The position numbers and the translations under genes were made by a program. Shown here piece by piece: positions 38,218-45,266 of a DNA stretch of 45,468 bases. The notes beneath the pieces were generated by a model. It saw nothing but the letters and a program-made list of their open reading frames with translations, made no database searches and had not been told where the DNA came from. This DNA comes from Clostridia bacterium (GTDB lineage: Bacteria; Bacillota; Clostridia; UMGS1883), in the NCBI GenBank assembly GCA_017472685.1, contig JAFUOO010000008.1:70154-115621 (forward strand). Direction: 5' to 3'. Within the stretch, counting starts at the first letter, position 1. Every line of letters begins with the position of its first letter.

Positions 38218-38877
38218 CTAATCTTTGTCATACTCAAGGATTTCAACGGAGCATTTACTAATGTTGCTGTTTCTATCTACCGATATTCTAAAAGTTGTAG
38301 ACTCTCCTGGGGCTAACCCTTCCGAACCAACAGCATATGTCCAATCAGTATCCAAAACGTTCCCTGAATAATTTTTAAATACACCTTTTACTTCTACAAA
38401 AGTATAAGTTCTATTTCCATTGTTGGTTACCATTCCCGTGCAATAGGTCGAAACACTGTTGTGCGATAATTCTATGTTTGAAAATTTAAGAACATCTTCG
38501 CCTTTTTCGGGTGTATAATCAAATCCAACTGATGTCGTTGGAGAATGAGTATAACAATAATTCTTCCCCGTTGCTTTTTTATTTTCGCATTTATCCCTTT
38601 TGCAAATATGTAATTGACAATATTCTCTTTGGAAATTTTGAGGCAACGGGCACATAAGAGAATTACATTTCAAACAACAAAAATGTACTATAGTAAATAA
38701 AGCGATAAATCCAATAATTATTATTTTTTTATAAGGATTCAACGCTCGTTTAATTGTTTTTGACTCGCACAAATCGGATTCTAATGTTTGATTCGCGGAA
38801 GATAGTTTATATCCACAGTGGGTGCAAAATGTTGCGCCCACTGGAATTCTGTTTTGACAATTACTGCACTTCATCAT
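38218..38877 (-). CDS. Zinc-ribbon membrane protein with cysteine-rich middle and FxLYD-like C-terminal domain
   Basis: 219 residues. N-terminal zinc ribbon CSNCQNRIPVGATFCTHCG (4-22), one membrane segment (about 50-66), then a dense cysteine/histidine stretch (about 68-112) and an extracytoplasmic beta domain (about 125-219: VTNNGNRTYTFVEVKGVFKNY, GLAPGESTTFRI) matching the FxLYD pattern of transcription-independent surface proteins. The ATG overlaps the TGA of the upstream gene as ATGA, so the two are translated together. The ribbon would be cytoplasmic and the FxLYD part outside. Codon use is AT-rich like the rest of the island. Function unknown. Confidence 0.72.
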   Translation of the reverse strand: MMKCSNCQNRIPVGATFCTHCGYKLSSANQTLESDLCESKTIKRALNPYKKIIIIGFIALFTIVHFCCLKCNSLMCPLPQNFQREYCQLHICKRDKCENKKATGKNYCYTHSPTTSVGFDYTPEKGEDVLKFSNIELSHNSVSTYCTGMVTNNGNRTYTFVEVKGVFKNYSGNVLDTDWTYAVGSEGLAPGESTTFRISVDRNSNISKCSVEILEYDKD

Positions 38878-39572
38878 TCTAATCCCATTTTGTTCTTGAT
38901 CTTCTCGATATCAATATCGATCATCTTCATAGTATCATCATCGCCAGTTAACATATACCCAGCAATATGCACTTTAGCGAAAAGTTGGTCCACATAATTG
39001 GCATCATCCTCATCTGCTTCGTCGGCGTAGTTCATTATAAATTCGCCATCCTTGAAAATTGCTTCATCTGTTGTGATTGCACCATACCCGTTTGCTCCAC
39101 CATACTTGAAAATAGTGTATGTAAAATCGTTTTCACCATTTTCATCATAGTGCTTCAACAAAAACATTTCATCATAAAGCTTAAAGGAATCTGGGTCTTT
39201 CATCATACTCTTCATTTCAACAGCGTTTTGATAAGCAAGTTGTTCATCTTCATTTAACAAGGAACCAGTAAAATTCACTATTAAAGAAGCTATAATTGCT
39301 ATTATGATAATTACTGTAATGATAATGATAGGCTTTTTATGTTTGGTTATTTTGTCAGAAACTTTAGCAATTGTAGTGTTTTCAACTTTTTCTGGTTCTA
39401 CTGGGCAACCACAAAATGGGCATTCTTGTGTTTCCGAAGGAATTTCCTGCCCGCATTCTGCGCAAAACTTTTTAGGAATTATTTCTTCAATCAAAATTTT
39501 TCCGCAATGAATGCATTTTTTCGCCTTATCGGAAACCTCCTGACCGCAATCAGGGCATGGAATCATAGCCAT
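38874..39572 (-). CDS. Double zinc-ribbon single-pass membrane protein, unknown function
   Basis: 232 residues, start ATG 39570-39572 with AGGAGG 8 bp upstream. Two ribbons at the N-terminus: CPDCGQEVSDKAKKCIHCG (6-24) and CAECGQEIPSETQECPFCG (37-55). A lysine-rich linker and a very hydrophobic isoleucine-rich membrane segment (about 80-105) follow, then an acidic extracytoplasmic domain (about 110-232: SMMKDPDSFKLYDEM, GYGAITTDEAIF, ADEADEDDANYVDQLFAK). The pattern ribbon-TM-sensor is common in Firmicutes and poorly understood. First gene of the pair; an inverted repeat lies just upstream. Confidence 0.7.
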   Translation of the reverse strand: MAMIPCPDCGQEVSDKAKKCIHCGKILIEEIIPKKFCAECGQEIPSETQECPFCGCPVEPEKVENTTIAKVSDKITKHKKPIIIITVIIIIAIIASLIVNFTGSLLNEDEQLAYQNAVEMKSMMKDPDSFKLYDEMFLLKHYDENGENDFTYTIFKYGGANGYGAITTDEAIFKDGEFIMNYADEADEDDANYVDQLFAKVHIAGYMLTGDDDTMKMIDIDIEKIKNKMGLE

Positions 39573-39592
39573 AATATTTTCCTCCTATACTT

Positions 39593-39615
39593 GCATAACC
39601 TCTTTAGAGGTATGC
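39593..39615 (-). promoter_or_regulatory. Inverted repeat upstream of the zinc-ribbon pair
   Basis: GCATAACCTCT (39593-39603) and AGAGGTATGC (39606-39615), complementary except for one extra A. It lies about 20 bp before the start codon, next to the SD, so it could be an operator or an mRNA hairpin. Confidence 0.45.
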
Positions 39616-39758
39616 TCAATAATATTAGATATACTTTTCTTTCGTGGAACAAACTACAATCCATACCCTCCTTTTTATGTGCTACACCTTTTAACTCCAC
39701 TAAATTAAAAAATGCGCCAGCCGAAGCTAACGCATAAAAAACGCAAACTCCGGTAGTC

Positions 39759-39915
39759 GCCAAACTAACTTAAACGGAAACAGGGGTATCCTGCAACACA
39801 ATTTAATGGAGCTTGCATTTTTAACAAATTCCAAAATTGTGTTGCACAAAAAGAGCATATTATCCCCAAAGAGATAAAAATACCCACATATTTCCATTTA
39901 TTAAGTTAGTTTGGC
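39759..39915. mobile_element. 157-bp foldback/MITE-like element
   Basis: Terminal perfect 15-bp inverted repeats GCCAAACTAACTTAA (39759-39773) and TTAAGTTAGTTTGGC (39901-39915). Imperfect similarity continues inward (GGAAAC...GGGGTAT against ATACCC...TTTCC), and an inner perfect 13-bp pair TGCAACACAATTT (39792-39804) / AAATTGTGTTGCA (39834-39846) completes the palindrome. No coding capacity. No clear target-site duplication is visible. Confidence 0.65.
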
Positions 39916-39958
39916 ACATATTATTATAACACCTTCTACAATAATTTGTAAATAGTTT

Positions 39959-40063
39959 TTAAATAATAATGCACGCTTGTTTATTTATCAAACAGCGTGC
40001 TTGTTTTTGAAAATTGATATCATTTAATTGTCTTATATTATTAGTGTTGAAAGCTTTTGCCAT
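39959..40063 (-). CDS. Possible 34-residue peptide (doubtful)
   Basis: ATG 40061-40063 is preceded by GAAAGGAAAC and opens a 34-codon frame starting MAKAFNTNNIRQLND and ending KQACIII. The 3' part runs through the bulged hairpin at 39971-40000, which argues that the sequence may be structural rather than coding. No family is recognised. Confidence 0.2.
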   Translation of the reverse strand: MAKAFNTNNIRQLNDINFQKQARCLINKQACIII

Positions 40064-40129
40064 AACGCTTGTTTCCTTTCTTTTGGAACGAAAAACAAGC
40101 GCGCCGTTTTTTATAGCAAAAATAGAAAA

Positions 40130-40160
40130 AACCGCTGAAATGTCTACCATTTCAGCGGTT
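40130..40160 (-). terminator. Intrinsic terminator directly after tRNA-Pro
   Basis: AACCGCTGAAAT (40130-40141) pairs with ATTTCAGCGGTT (40149-40160), loop of 7; on the minus strand a T run follows. It begins right at the CCA end of the tRNA and differs in sequence from the terminator beside the duplicated fragment. Confidence 0.85.
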
Positions 40161-40236
40161 TGGTCGGAGTGACGGGATTTGAACCCATGGCCTCTTGTAC
40201 CCGAAACAAGCACGCTACCATCTGCGCTACACCCCG
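40161..40236 (-). tRNA. tRNA-Pro, anticodon CGG
   Basis: 76 nt on the minus strand with encoded CCA. Acceptor CGGGGTG pairs with CACTCCG (one G-U), discriminator A. Anticodon stem CTTGT/ACAAG holds loop TTCGGGT (anticodon CGG). T arm begins GGGTTCAAATCCC. The first base C is typical of proline tRNAs. Its 3' 45 bases are duplicated at 38098-38142 and its 5' end with flank at 40412-40443. Confidence 0.95.
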
Positions 40237-40259
40237 ATAGTGTAAGTTTTAATTGTTAA

Positions 40260-40411
40260 TTCGTATTTCCTTCGAAGTGCGTGGTACGCAGTGCTTTCGC
40301 ACGCTTCCGTTTGCGGTACCCTCGTTAGCGCGCTGTTCGCTTGCTAACTTCGACCGCGGCACAGCCCTGCGCATTCGCTTTATCGTCCGCAGGACGCGCT
40401 CATGCTCGGCT
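40260..40411. ncRNA. GC-rich hairpin-rich segment next to tRNA-Pro; structured RNA or repeat candidate
   Basis: This roughly 150-bp block is far more GC-rich than its surroundings and full of short stems. On the minus strand it contains GTGC-GAAA-GCAC and CCG-CAAA-CGG, plus GTTAGC/GCTAAC and CTGCG/CGCAG pairings. Both strands are open for about 80 codons, but neither has an SD or a recognisable protein, so a gene is unlikely. Confidence 0.4.
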
Positions 40412-40443
40412 CCATCTGCCATGCACCCCGATAGTGTAAGTTT
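40412..40443 (-). pseudogene. Duplicated 5' end and upstream flank of tRNA-Pro
   Basis: 29 of 32 positions match 40218-40249, which spans the first bases of the tRNA-Pro gene and its upstream sequence. The 20 bases at the outer end are identical; three mismatches cluster within the D-stem start. It reads as a decayed tRNA start joined to the GC-rich block. Confidence 0.7.
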
Positions 40444-40529
40444 ATTTTGCCTAATTATTATAATCGTAAAAAAGCATTGTGTCAAGTTTTTTGTAAAATA
40501 ACTTTTTCCGCAATTTTCAAAATTTGTTA

Positions 40530-40558
40530 TTTACTTATTTTGGAGAACAAGGTATAAT
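40530..40558 (+). promoter_or_regulatory. Promoter of the GH35 gene
   Basis: TTTACT (40530-40535), 17-bp spacer, TATAAT (40553-40558), 49 bp before the ATG; the leader has GGGGG ahead of the start. Confidence 0.7.
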
Positions 40559-40606
40559 ATAAAAGGATATGTATTTTTAAAAATTTATATAAATGGGGGT
40601 ATTATC

Positions 40607-42358
40607 ATGGGAACTTTTGAAATCAAAGATCAGTTTTACCTTAACGGTGAGCCCTTTAAGGTAATTTCCGGTGGTATGCACTATTTCAGAATAGTGCCCG
40701 AATACTGGAGAGACAGACTTGAAAAGTTAAAGGCTATGGGCTGCAACACGGTTGAAACCTACGTTGCATGGAACATGCACGAGCCTAAGGAAGGCGTATT
40801 TAACTTCGAAGGTATCTGTGATTTGAAAAAATATATCGAAATTGCACAGGAGCTGGGCTTGTACGTAATTGTTCGTCCTTCTCCTTACATCTGTGCTGAA
40901 TGGGAATTCGGCGGTCTTCCCGGCTGGCTGTTAAAGTACGACGGCATCAAGCTCCGCGGTCTTTACGAGCCCTATATGAGCAAGGTTAAGGCTTACTACA
41001 CAGAGCTTTTCAAAATCTTAAAGCCCTTGCAGATTACAAACGGCGGTCCCATCATTATGTATCAGGTTGAAAACGAATACGGCTACTACGGTAACGACAC
41101 AAAGTACCTTGAAGCTATGAAGAACATGATGATTGAGCTCGGTGCGGACATTCCCTTCGTAACAAGTGACGGTCCTTGGGGCGATGCATTGGAAAGCGGC
41201 AAGTGCCCCGGTGCTCTTCCCACAGGTAACTTCGGCAGCGATGTTGAAAACCAGTTCAACGTACTTAAGAAGCATACAGATGGCGGCCCCTTGATGGTTA
41301 TGGAATTCTGGGTAGGCTGGTTTGACTCCTGGGGTTGCGGCAAGCACACAATCAGTAACTTAGAGAAGAACAAGAAGGACTTTGACGACGCAATAAGACT
41401 TGGTAACATCAACATCTACATGTTCCACGGTGGCACAAACTTCGGCTTCATGAATGGCTCCAACTATTATTCAGAGCTTTCTCCCGATGTTACAAGCTAC
41501 GACTACGATGCTGTCCTTTCCGAAGACGGTCAGATTACTGAAAAGTATAAGGCATTTAAGGAGATTGCATCCAAGTATGTTGACATTCCCGAGGTTGAGT
41601 TCACTACAGAAATCAAGCGTATTGCTTACGGCGATGTAAAGTGCGAAGCAAGGGTTAGCCTTGACAACACTCTTGACACAATTGCTACAAAGCATGTTCG
41701 TGACCATAACACAATCGGTATGGAAAAGATGGACGAAAGCTACGGTTATACATACTACAAGTCCACATTCGGCAAGGAGAAGTGGCTTGAAAAGATTTAT
41801 CTTGCAGATGCTAACGACCGTGCGGTTGTTTCCTTGGACGGTAAGGTAGCTGAAACAATTTACGACCGTGAACTTCTTCAGGAAAGAAAGCTTAACAGAA
41901 GTGCAACAAATATCAGTATTCTTATGGAGAATATGGGTAGAGTAAACTTTAGCTGGAAGATTGAAAAGCAGAGAAAGGGTATCACAAACGGCGTTCTCGT
42001 TAACGGTCACTTCCACTACGGTTGGGACAACTACGCTCTTCCTCTCACAAACATTGAAAAGGTTGACTTTACAAAGGGCTACGAAGAAGGCACACCTGCT
42101 TTCTATAAGTTTACTTTTGAAGCAGACGAAGCCGGCGATACATTCCTCGAACTCGGCACATTTGGCAAGGGCGTTGCGTTCCTGAACGGCTTTAACCTTG
42201 GCCGTTTCTGGGAAATCGGTCCTCAGAAGCGTCTTTACGTGCCCGGTCCTCTTGTAAAGGTTGGCAAGAACGAAATTATCGTGTTTGAAACAGACGGCAA
42301 GGCATCCGATACAATTAGCTTCAAGGATGAGCCCGATTTGGGTCCCGCAGGTCTGTAA
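40607..42358 (+). CDS. GH35 beta-galactosidase, cytoplasmic
   Basis: 583 residues, the size of bacterial single-domain-plus-jelly-roll GH35 enzymes. N-terminal TIM barrel: ISGGMHYFRIVPEYWRDRLEKLKAMG, ETYVAWNMHEP, VIVRPSPYICAEWEFGGLPGWLL. Acid/base Glu157 is in MYQVENEYG and nucleophile Glu233 in MVMEFWVGWFDSWG; NIYMFHGGTNFG is a family signature. C-terminal beta domains follow, with GVAFLNGFNLGRFWEIGPQKRLYVPG. No signal peptide, so it would cleave terminal beta-galactose from imported oligosaccharides (galacto- or host-type glycans). Codon use is strongly biased, indicating high expression. It has its own promoter. Confidence 0.95.
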   Translation: MGTFEIKDQFYLNGEPFKVISGGMHYFRIVPEYWRDRLEKLKAMGCNTVETYVAWNMHEPKEGVFNFEGICDLKKYIEIAQELGLYVIVRPSPYICAEWEFGGLPGWLLKYDGIKLRGLYEPYMSKVKAYYTELFKILKPLQITNGGPIIMYQVENEYGYYGNDTKYLEAMKNMMIELGADIPFVTSDGPWGDALESGKCPGALPTGNFGSDVENQFNVLKKHTDGGPLMVMEFWVGWFDSWGCGKHTISNLEKNKKDFDDAIRLGNINIYMFHGGTNFGFMNGSNYYSELSPDVTSYDYDAVLSEDGQITEKYKAFKEIASKYVDIPEVEFTTEIKRIAYGDVKCEARVSLDNTLDTIATKHVRDHNTIGMEKMDESYGYTYYKSTFGKEKWLEKIYLADANDRAVVSLDGKVAETIYDRELLQERKLNRSATNISILMENMGRVNFSWKIEKQRKGITNGVLVNGHFHYGWDNYALPLTNIEKVDFTKGYEEGTPAFYKFTFEADEAGDTFLELGTFGKGVAFLNGFNLGRFWEIGPQKRLYVPGPLVKVGKNEIIVFETDGKASDTISFKDEPDLGPAGL

Positions 42359-42377
42359 AAATTAATTAACAATGAAA

Positions 42378-42495
42378 AATGAAGACTGAATAGTGAAAAA
42401 TTAATGAAGAAAACCGCATTGCCGGTTTTCAACCGAAATTATTCAATATTCATTATTAATTATTCATTTGCGGTCAATGACAATTTGACTGCATC
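42378..42495 (-). repeat. 118-bp dispersed hairpin repeat, copy 2
   Basis: Inverted copy of 365-482, same length without gaps. Its central hairpin is GAAAACCG/CGGTTTTC (within 42409-42430). It occupies almost the whole space between the GH35 stop and pgi, and ends 28 bp before the pgi start. Confidence 0.8.
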
Positions 42496-42523
42496 CTATA
42501 TACAATTGAAAGGATTGACACCA

Positions 42524-43876
42524 ATGGTTAAAATTAAGTTTGATTATTCCAAGGCTGACAAATTCGTCAGCGAAAGAGAGGTTAATGCACTCGCACCCTA
42601 CGTGCAGGTTGCTCATGACACTCTTCACAACGGCACAGGATTGGGCAGCGACTTTCTCGGTTGGGTAAACCTTCCCGAGAACTATGACAAGGAAGAATTT
42701 GCACGCATCAAAAAGGCTGCTGAAAAGATTAAGTCTGACAGTGAAGCGTTAATCGTTATCGGTATCGGCGGCAGCTACCTTGGCGCAAGAATGGTTATCG
42801 AAATGATGTCGAATAACTTCTTCAACGTTTCCAAGGAAGCAAGAAACGGCGCTCCTCAGATTTTCTTTGCAGGCAACTCCATTTCTTCCACATACCTTTC
42901 CGACCTTATTGATGTTGTAAAGGATAAGGATTTCTCCGTAAACATCATTTCCAAGAGCGGTACAACAACTGAGCCCGCTATTGCTTTCCGTGTATTCCGT
43001 GATCTTTTGGTTGAAAAGTACGGCAAGGAAGGCGCAAAGAGCAGAATTTATGCTACAACAGACAAGGCTAAGGGTGCACTCAAAAACCTTGCTGACAAGG
43101 AAGGCTACGAAACATTTGTAGTTCCCGACGATGTTGGCGGACGTTTCAGCGTGCTTACAGCTGTTGGTCTTCTTCCCATTGCGGCAGCAGGCTGCGACAT
43201 TGACGCTCTTATGCAGGGCGCAAAGGATGCTATGGTTGAGTACGCAAACCCCGTTCTTTCTGAAAACGAATGCTACCAGTATGCAGCTGTTCGTAATGCT
43301 CTTTACAGAAAGGGCAAGACAACAGAAATGCTTGTAAACTACGAGCCCAACGTTCACTACTTTGCTGAATGGTGGAAGCAGCTCTTCGGCGAAAGCGAGG
43401 GCAAGGACAACAAGGGCATTTTCCCCGCAGCTGTTGACTTCTCTTCTGACCTTCACTCCATGGGTCAGTACATTCAGGAGGGTCTCCGCATTATGTTCGA
43501 AACAGTGCTCTTCTTTGAAAACGCAAGAAGAGACGTTGTTATCGGTACAGATGCCGACAACGTTGACGGTCTTAACTTCCTTGCAGGAAAGAACGTTAGC
43601 TATGTTAACGAGCAGGCATTTAACGGCACACTTTTAGCTCATACAGACGGTAACGTGCCCAACCTTATTGTTAAGGCTGAAAAAATGGATGAATACTGCC
43701 TTGGTAACCTTATTTACTTCTTTGAAAAGGCTTGCGGCATCAGTGGCTATATGAATGGCGTTAACCCCTTCGACCAGCCCGGTGTTGAAGCATACAAGAA
43801 GAACATGTTTGCTCTTCTTGGCAAGCCCGGTTATGAAGAAGCACAGGCAGAACTCTTAAAGAGACTTAACGGTTAA
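42524..43876 (+). CDS. pgi: Glucose-6-phosphate isomerase
   Basis: About 450 residues from ATG 42524, preceded by GAAAGGA at proper spacing. The reading frame is open for 40 more codons upstream, but that part only translates the 118-bp repeat. It interconverts glucose 6-phosphate and fructose 6-phosphate. Conserved blocks: [27 protein letters not shown] (phosphate-binding SIS motif), [22 protein letters not shown] (PGI signature 1), SMGQYIQEG and the C-terminal [17 protein letters not shown] (signature 2). Short Firmicutes-type PGI. It follows the GH35 gene on the same strand and ends with a strong terminator. Confidence 0.97.
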   Translation: MVKIKFDYSKADKFVSEREVNALAPYVQVAHDTLHNGTGLGSDFLGWVNLPENYDKEEFARIKKAAEKIKSDSEALIVIGIGGSYLGARMVIEMMSNNFFNVSKEARNGAPQIFFAGNSISSTYLSDLIDVVKDKDFSVNIISKSGTTTEPAIAFRVFRDLLVEKYGKEGAKSRIYATTDKAKGALKNLADKEGYETFVVPDDVGGRFSVLTAVGLLPIAAAGCDIDALMQGAKDAMVEYANPVLSENECYQYAAVRNALYRKGKTTEMLVNYEPNVHYFAEWWKQLFGESEGKDNKGIFPAAVDFSSDLHSMGQYIQEGLRIMFETVLFFENARRDVVIGTDADNVDGLNFLAGKNVSYVNEQAFNGTLLAHTDGNVPNLIVKAEKMDEYCLGNLIYFFEKACGISGYMNGVNPFDQPGVEAYKKNMFALLGKPGYEEAQAELLKRLNG

Positions 43877-43883
43877 TATAAAA

Positions 43884-43907
43884 GCAGGCAGATTTCTGCC
43901 TGCTTTT
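43884..43907 (+). terminator. Intrinsic terminator after pgi
   Basis: GCAGGCAG (43884-43891), loop ATTT, CTGCCTGC (43896-43903), T4. Confidence 0.9.
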
Positions 43908-43972
43908 GTTGTATATTCACAATAAATGCTATATAAGGGTGTTAACCGTTTGTAAAAAACATAAAAAAATAC

Positions 43973-44001
43973 TTGCAATGTAACCTTACATATAGTATAA
44001 T
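43973..44001 (+). promoter_or_regulatory. Promoter with palindromic operator in the spacer, upstream of the P-loop gene
   Basis: TTGCAA (43973-43978), 17-bp spacer, TATAAT (43996-44001). The spacer begins with a palindrome, ATGTAA-CC-TTACAT (43978-43991), a position where repressors block polymerase or MerR-type proteins act. Confidence 0.65.
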
Positions 44002-44051
44002 TAACTAAAACAACATATTAGTTTTTACACAATAAAAAGGAGGAATTTATT

Positions 44052-44462
44052 ATGCTTAATGTTATTATTGGTGAAAAGGGTACCGGCAAAACTAAAAAGC
44101 TCATTGACTGGGTACACCAGGCTGAGGAAAAGACAGACGGTTCCGTTGTACTTATAAATAAGGGTGACAGACACAAATTCGACGTAACTCACAGAGTTAG
44201 ACTTGTTAACACAGAGGAATTCAACGTTGTTACATACAATTCTCTTTATGGTATGGTATGCGGCATGATTTCTCAGAACTATGACATCAAGCACATCTTT
44301 ATTGACTCTATCACAAAGATTGCAGGCAAGGACGATGCTCTTCTTGTTCAGTTCCTTGAAGAAGTTAACGCTGTTACAGACAAGCTCGGCATCGAGGTTG
44401 TTATCATCATCAGCATGAGCGAAGCTGAAGCTCCCGAAGGCGTAAAGAAGTACGTTAAATAA
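44052..44462 (+). CDS. Small P-loop ATP-binding protein, unknown function
   Basis: 136 residues, SD AAGGAGG 8 bp before ATG. Walker A GEKGTGKTKK (7-16) and Walker B strand HIFIDSI (about 75-81), followed by a third strand VVIIISMS. It is only a minimal RecA/AAA-like core without sensor or DNA-binding extensions. Similar small clostridial ATPases are often named as PilT-like or just ATP-binding; I do not recognise a defined role. The gene is monocistronic, with a promoter carrying a clear palindrome and its own terminator. Codon use matches highly expressed neighbours. Confidence 0.7.
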   Translation: MLNVIIGEKGTGKTKKLIDWVHQAEEKTDGSVVLINKGDRHKFDVTHRVRLVNTEEFNVVTYNSLYGMVCGMISQNYDIKHIFIDSITKIAGKDDALLVQFLEEVNAVTDKLGIEVVIIISMSEAEAPEGVKKYVK

Positions 44463-44475
44463 GAAAACAAAGTGA

Positions 44476-44502
44476 GGGCGTTCCTGAGGGAGCGCCCTTT
44501 TG
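44476..44502 (+). terminator. Intrinsic terminator after the P-loop gene
   Basis: GGGCGTTCC (44476-44484) pairs with GGAGCGCCC (44489-44497) with one G-U, loop TGAG, followed by TTTT. Confidence 0.85.
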
Positions 44503-44521
44503 TGTTTTGTGAGGTGATATA

Positions 44522-45004
44522 ATGATAATCATAACGGGGATGCTATTTCTTTTAACACTTCCGTTCTTTATATATTGGGTAGGCAAAGAAACACCGCTAA
44601 AAAAGCACGTTGTTATTATACTTGAAACAATTGCAATAGGTACTTTGATTTTCAGCAGCGTGCTGGTTTTGTTGGATATTTCTTATATTATAAAGGGAGG
44701 ACAACTTTATGAGGGTGAGCCGCTGTTCATATCATCACGTAGCAAAGGGACGATAACCCTTTCAAACGGAGAAGATGAATACTGGATGGAAGTTATGTTT
44801 GGCAAGGATCACACAGAGGGTGATGTGTACGTGTTACCTCATACTGGTCTGGTATATAAGATTGAAACATATGATATAATAGACCTTCTTGTAGGGGACA
44901 AAGGCTATCACATAATGCAATTCGGGGTTATGTCGCTGACGTTTCTTGTGTTTGCAATCATATTTGGGAGCATAGCTATAAAGGCATGGTATAAATGGTC
45001 TTAG
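44522..45004 (+). CDS. Hypothetical membrane protein, three predicted segments
   Basis: 160 residues, GAGGTGATATA before ATG 44522. Membrane segments at about 2-20, 30-55 and 133-157. The loop between segments 2 and 3 (about 57-130; SSRSKGTITLSNGEDEYWMEVMFG) is probably extracytoplasmic and beta-rich. No family is recognised. It begins 20 bp after the terminator of the P-loop gene without a visible promoter of its own, so read-through may express it. Confidence 0.6.
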   Translation: MIIITGMLFLLTLPFFIYWVGKETPLKKHVVIILETIAIGTLIFSSVLVLLDISYIIKGGQLYEGEPLFISSRSKGTITLSNGEDEYWMEVMFGKDHTEGDVYVLPHTGLVYKIETYDIIDLLVGDKGYHIMQFGVMSLTFLVFAIIFGSIAIKAWYKWS

Positions 45005-45015
45005 ACAACCTGCAC

Positions 45016-45045
45016 AAAAACCGCCGAAGAAATTCGGCGGTTTTT
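45016..45045 (+). terminator. Intrinsic terminator
   Basis: CCGCCGAA (45021-45028), GAAA tetraloop, TTCGGCGG (45033-45040), flanked by A5 and T5. Confidence 0.92.
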
Positions 45046-45095
45046 CACATGTATGTAGAAGGTAAAAAAAGGGTGAAAAAAGTTTAAAAAATATG

Positions 45096-45124
45096 TTGAC
45101 AAGTGGGGATTAAAATGGTATCAT
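45096..45124 (+). promoter_or_regulatory. Upstream promoter P1 of a probable rRNA operon
   Basis: TTGACA (45096-45101), 17-bp spacer, TATCAT (45119-45124), preceded by an A-tract-rich region like an UP element. Confidence 0.75.
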
Positions 45125-45237
45125 ACAAAAGCTGTCTGAAAGAGATGGCAAAGAAAAAGGTATATAACACACATTGAAGGAGCTTTTAATGAGCTGAAAA
45201 AGCCTTAAAAAACTTTCCGAAAAATTGAAAAAAGTTC

Positions 45238-45266
45238 TTGACAAAGCAATGTGTTTTATATATAAT
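45238..45266 (+). promoter_or_regulatory. Downstream promoter P2 of a probable rRNA operon
   Basis: Full consensus TTGACA (45238-45243), 17-bp spacer, TATAAT (45261-45266), also preceded by A/T tracts. 142 bp downstream of P1: the tandem arrangement is usual for Firmicutes rrn operons. Confidence 0.85.

Noticed and set aside
39563..39763. Upstream open frame overlapping the start of the 38874-39572 gene
   Set aside because: Needs a TTG start inside the foldback element. A shorter frame from an internal ATG with AGGAGG only about 3 bp away is conceivable as a leader peptide but unsupported.
40249..40501. Open frames on both strands through the GC-rich block next to tRNA-Pro
   Set aside because: Basic, low-complexity translations without SD; the block is better explained as hairpin-rich non-coding DNA.
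42404..42523. 40-codon N-terminal extension of pgi
   Set aside because: It translates the 118-bp repeat; the ATG at 42524 has a proper SD and starts the conserved protein.
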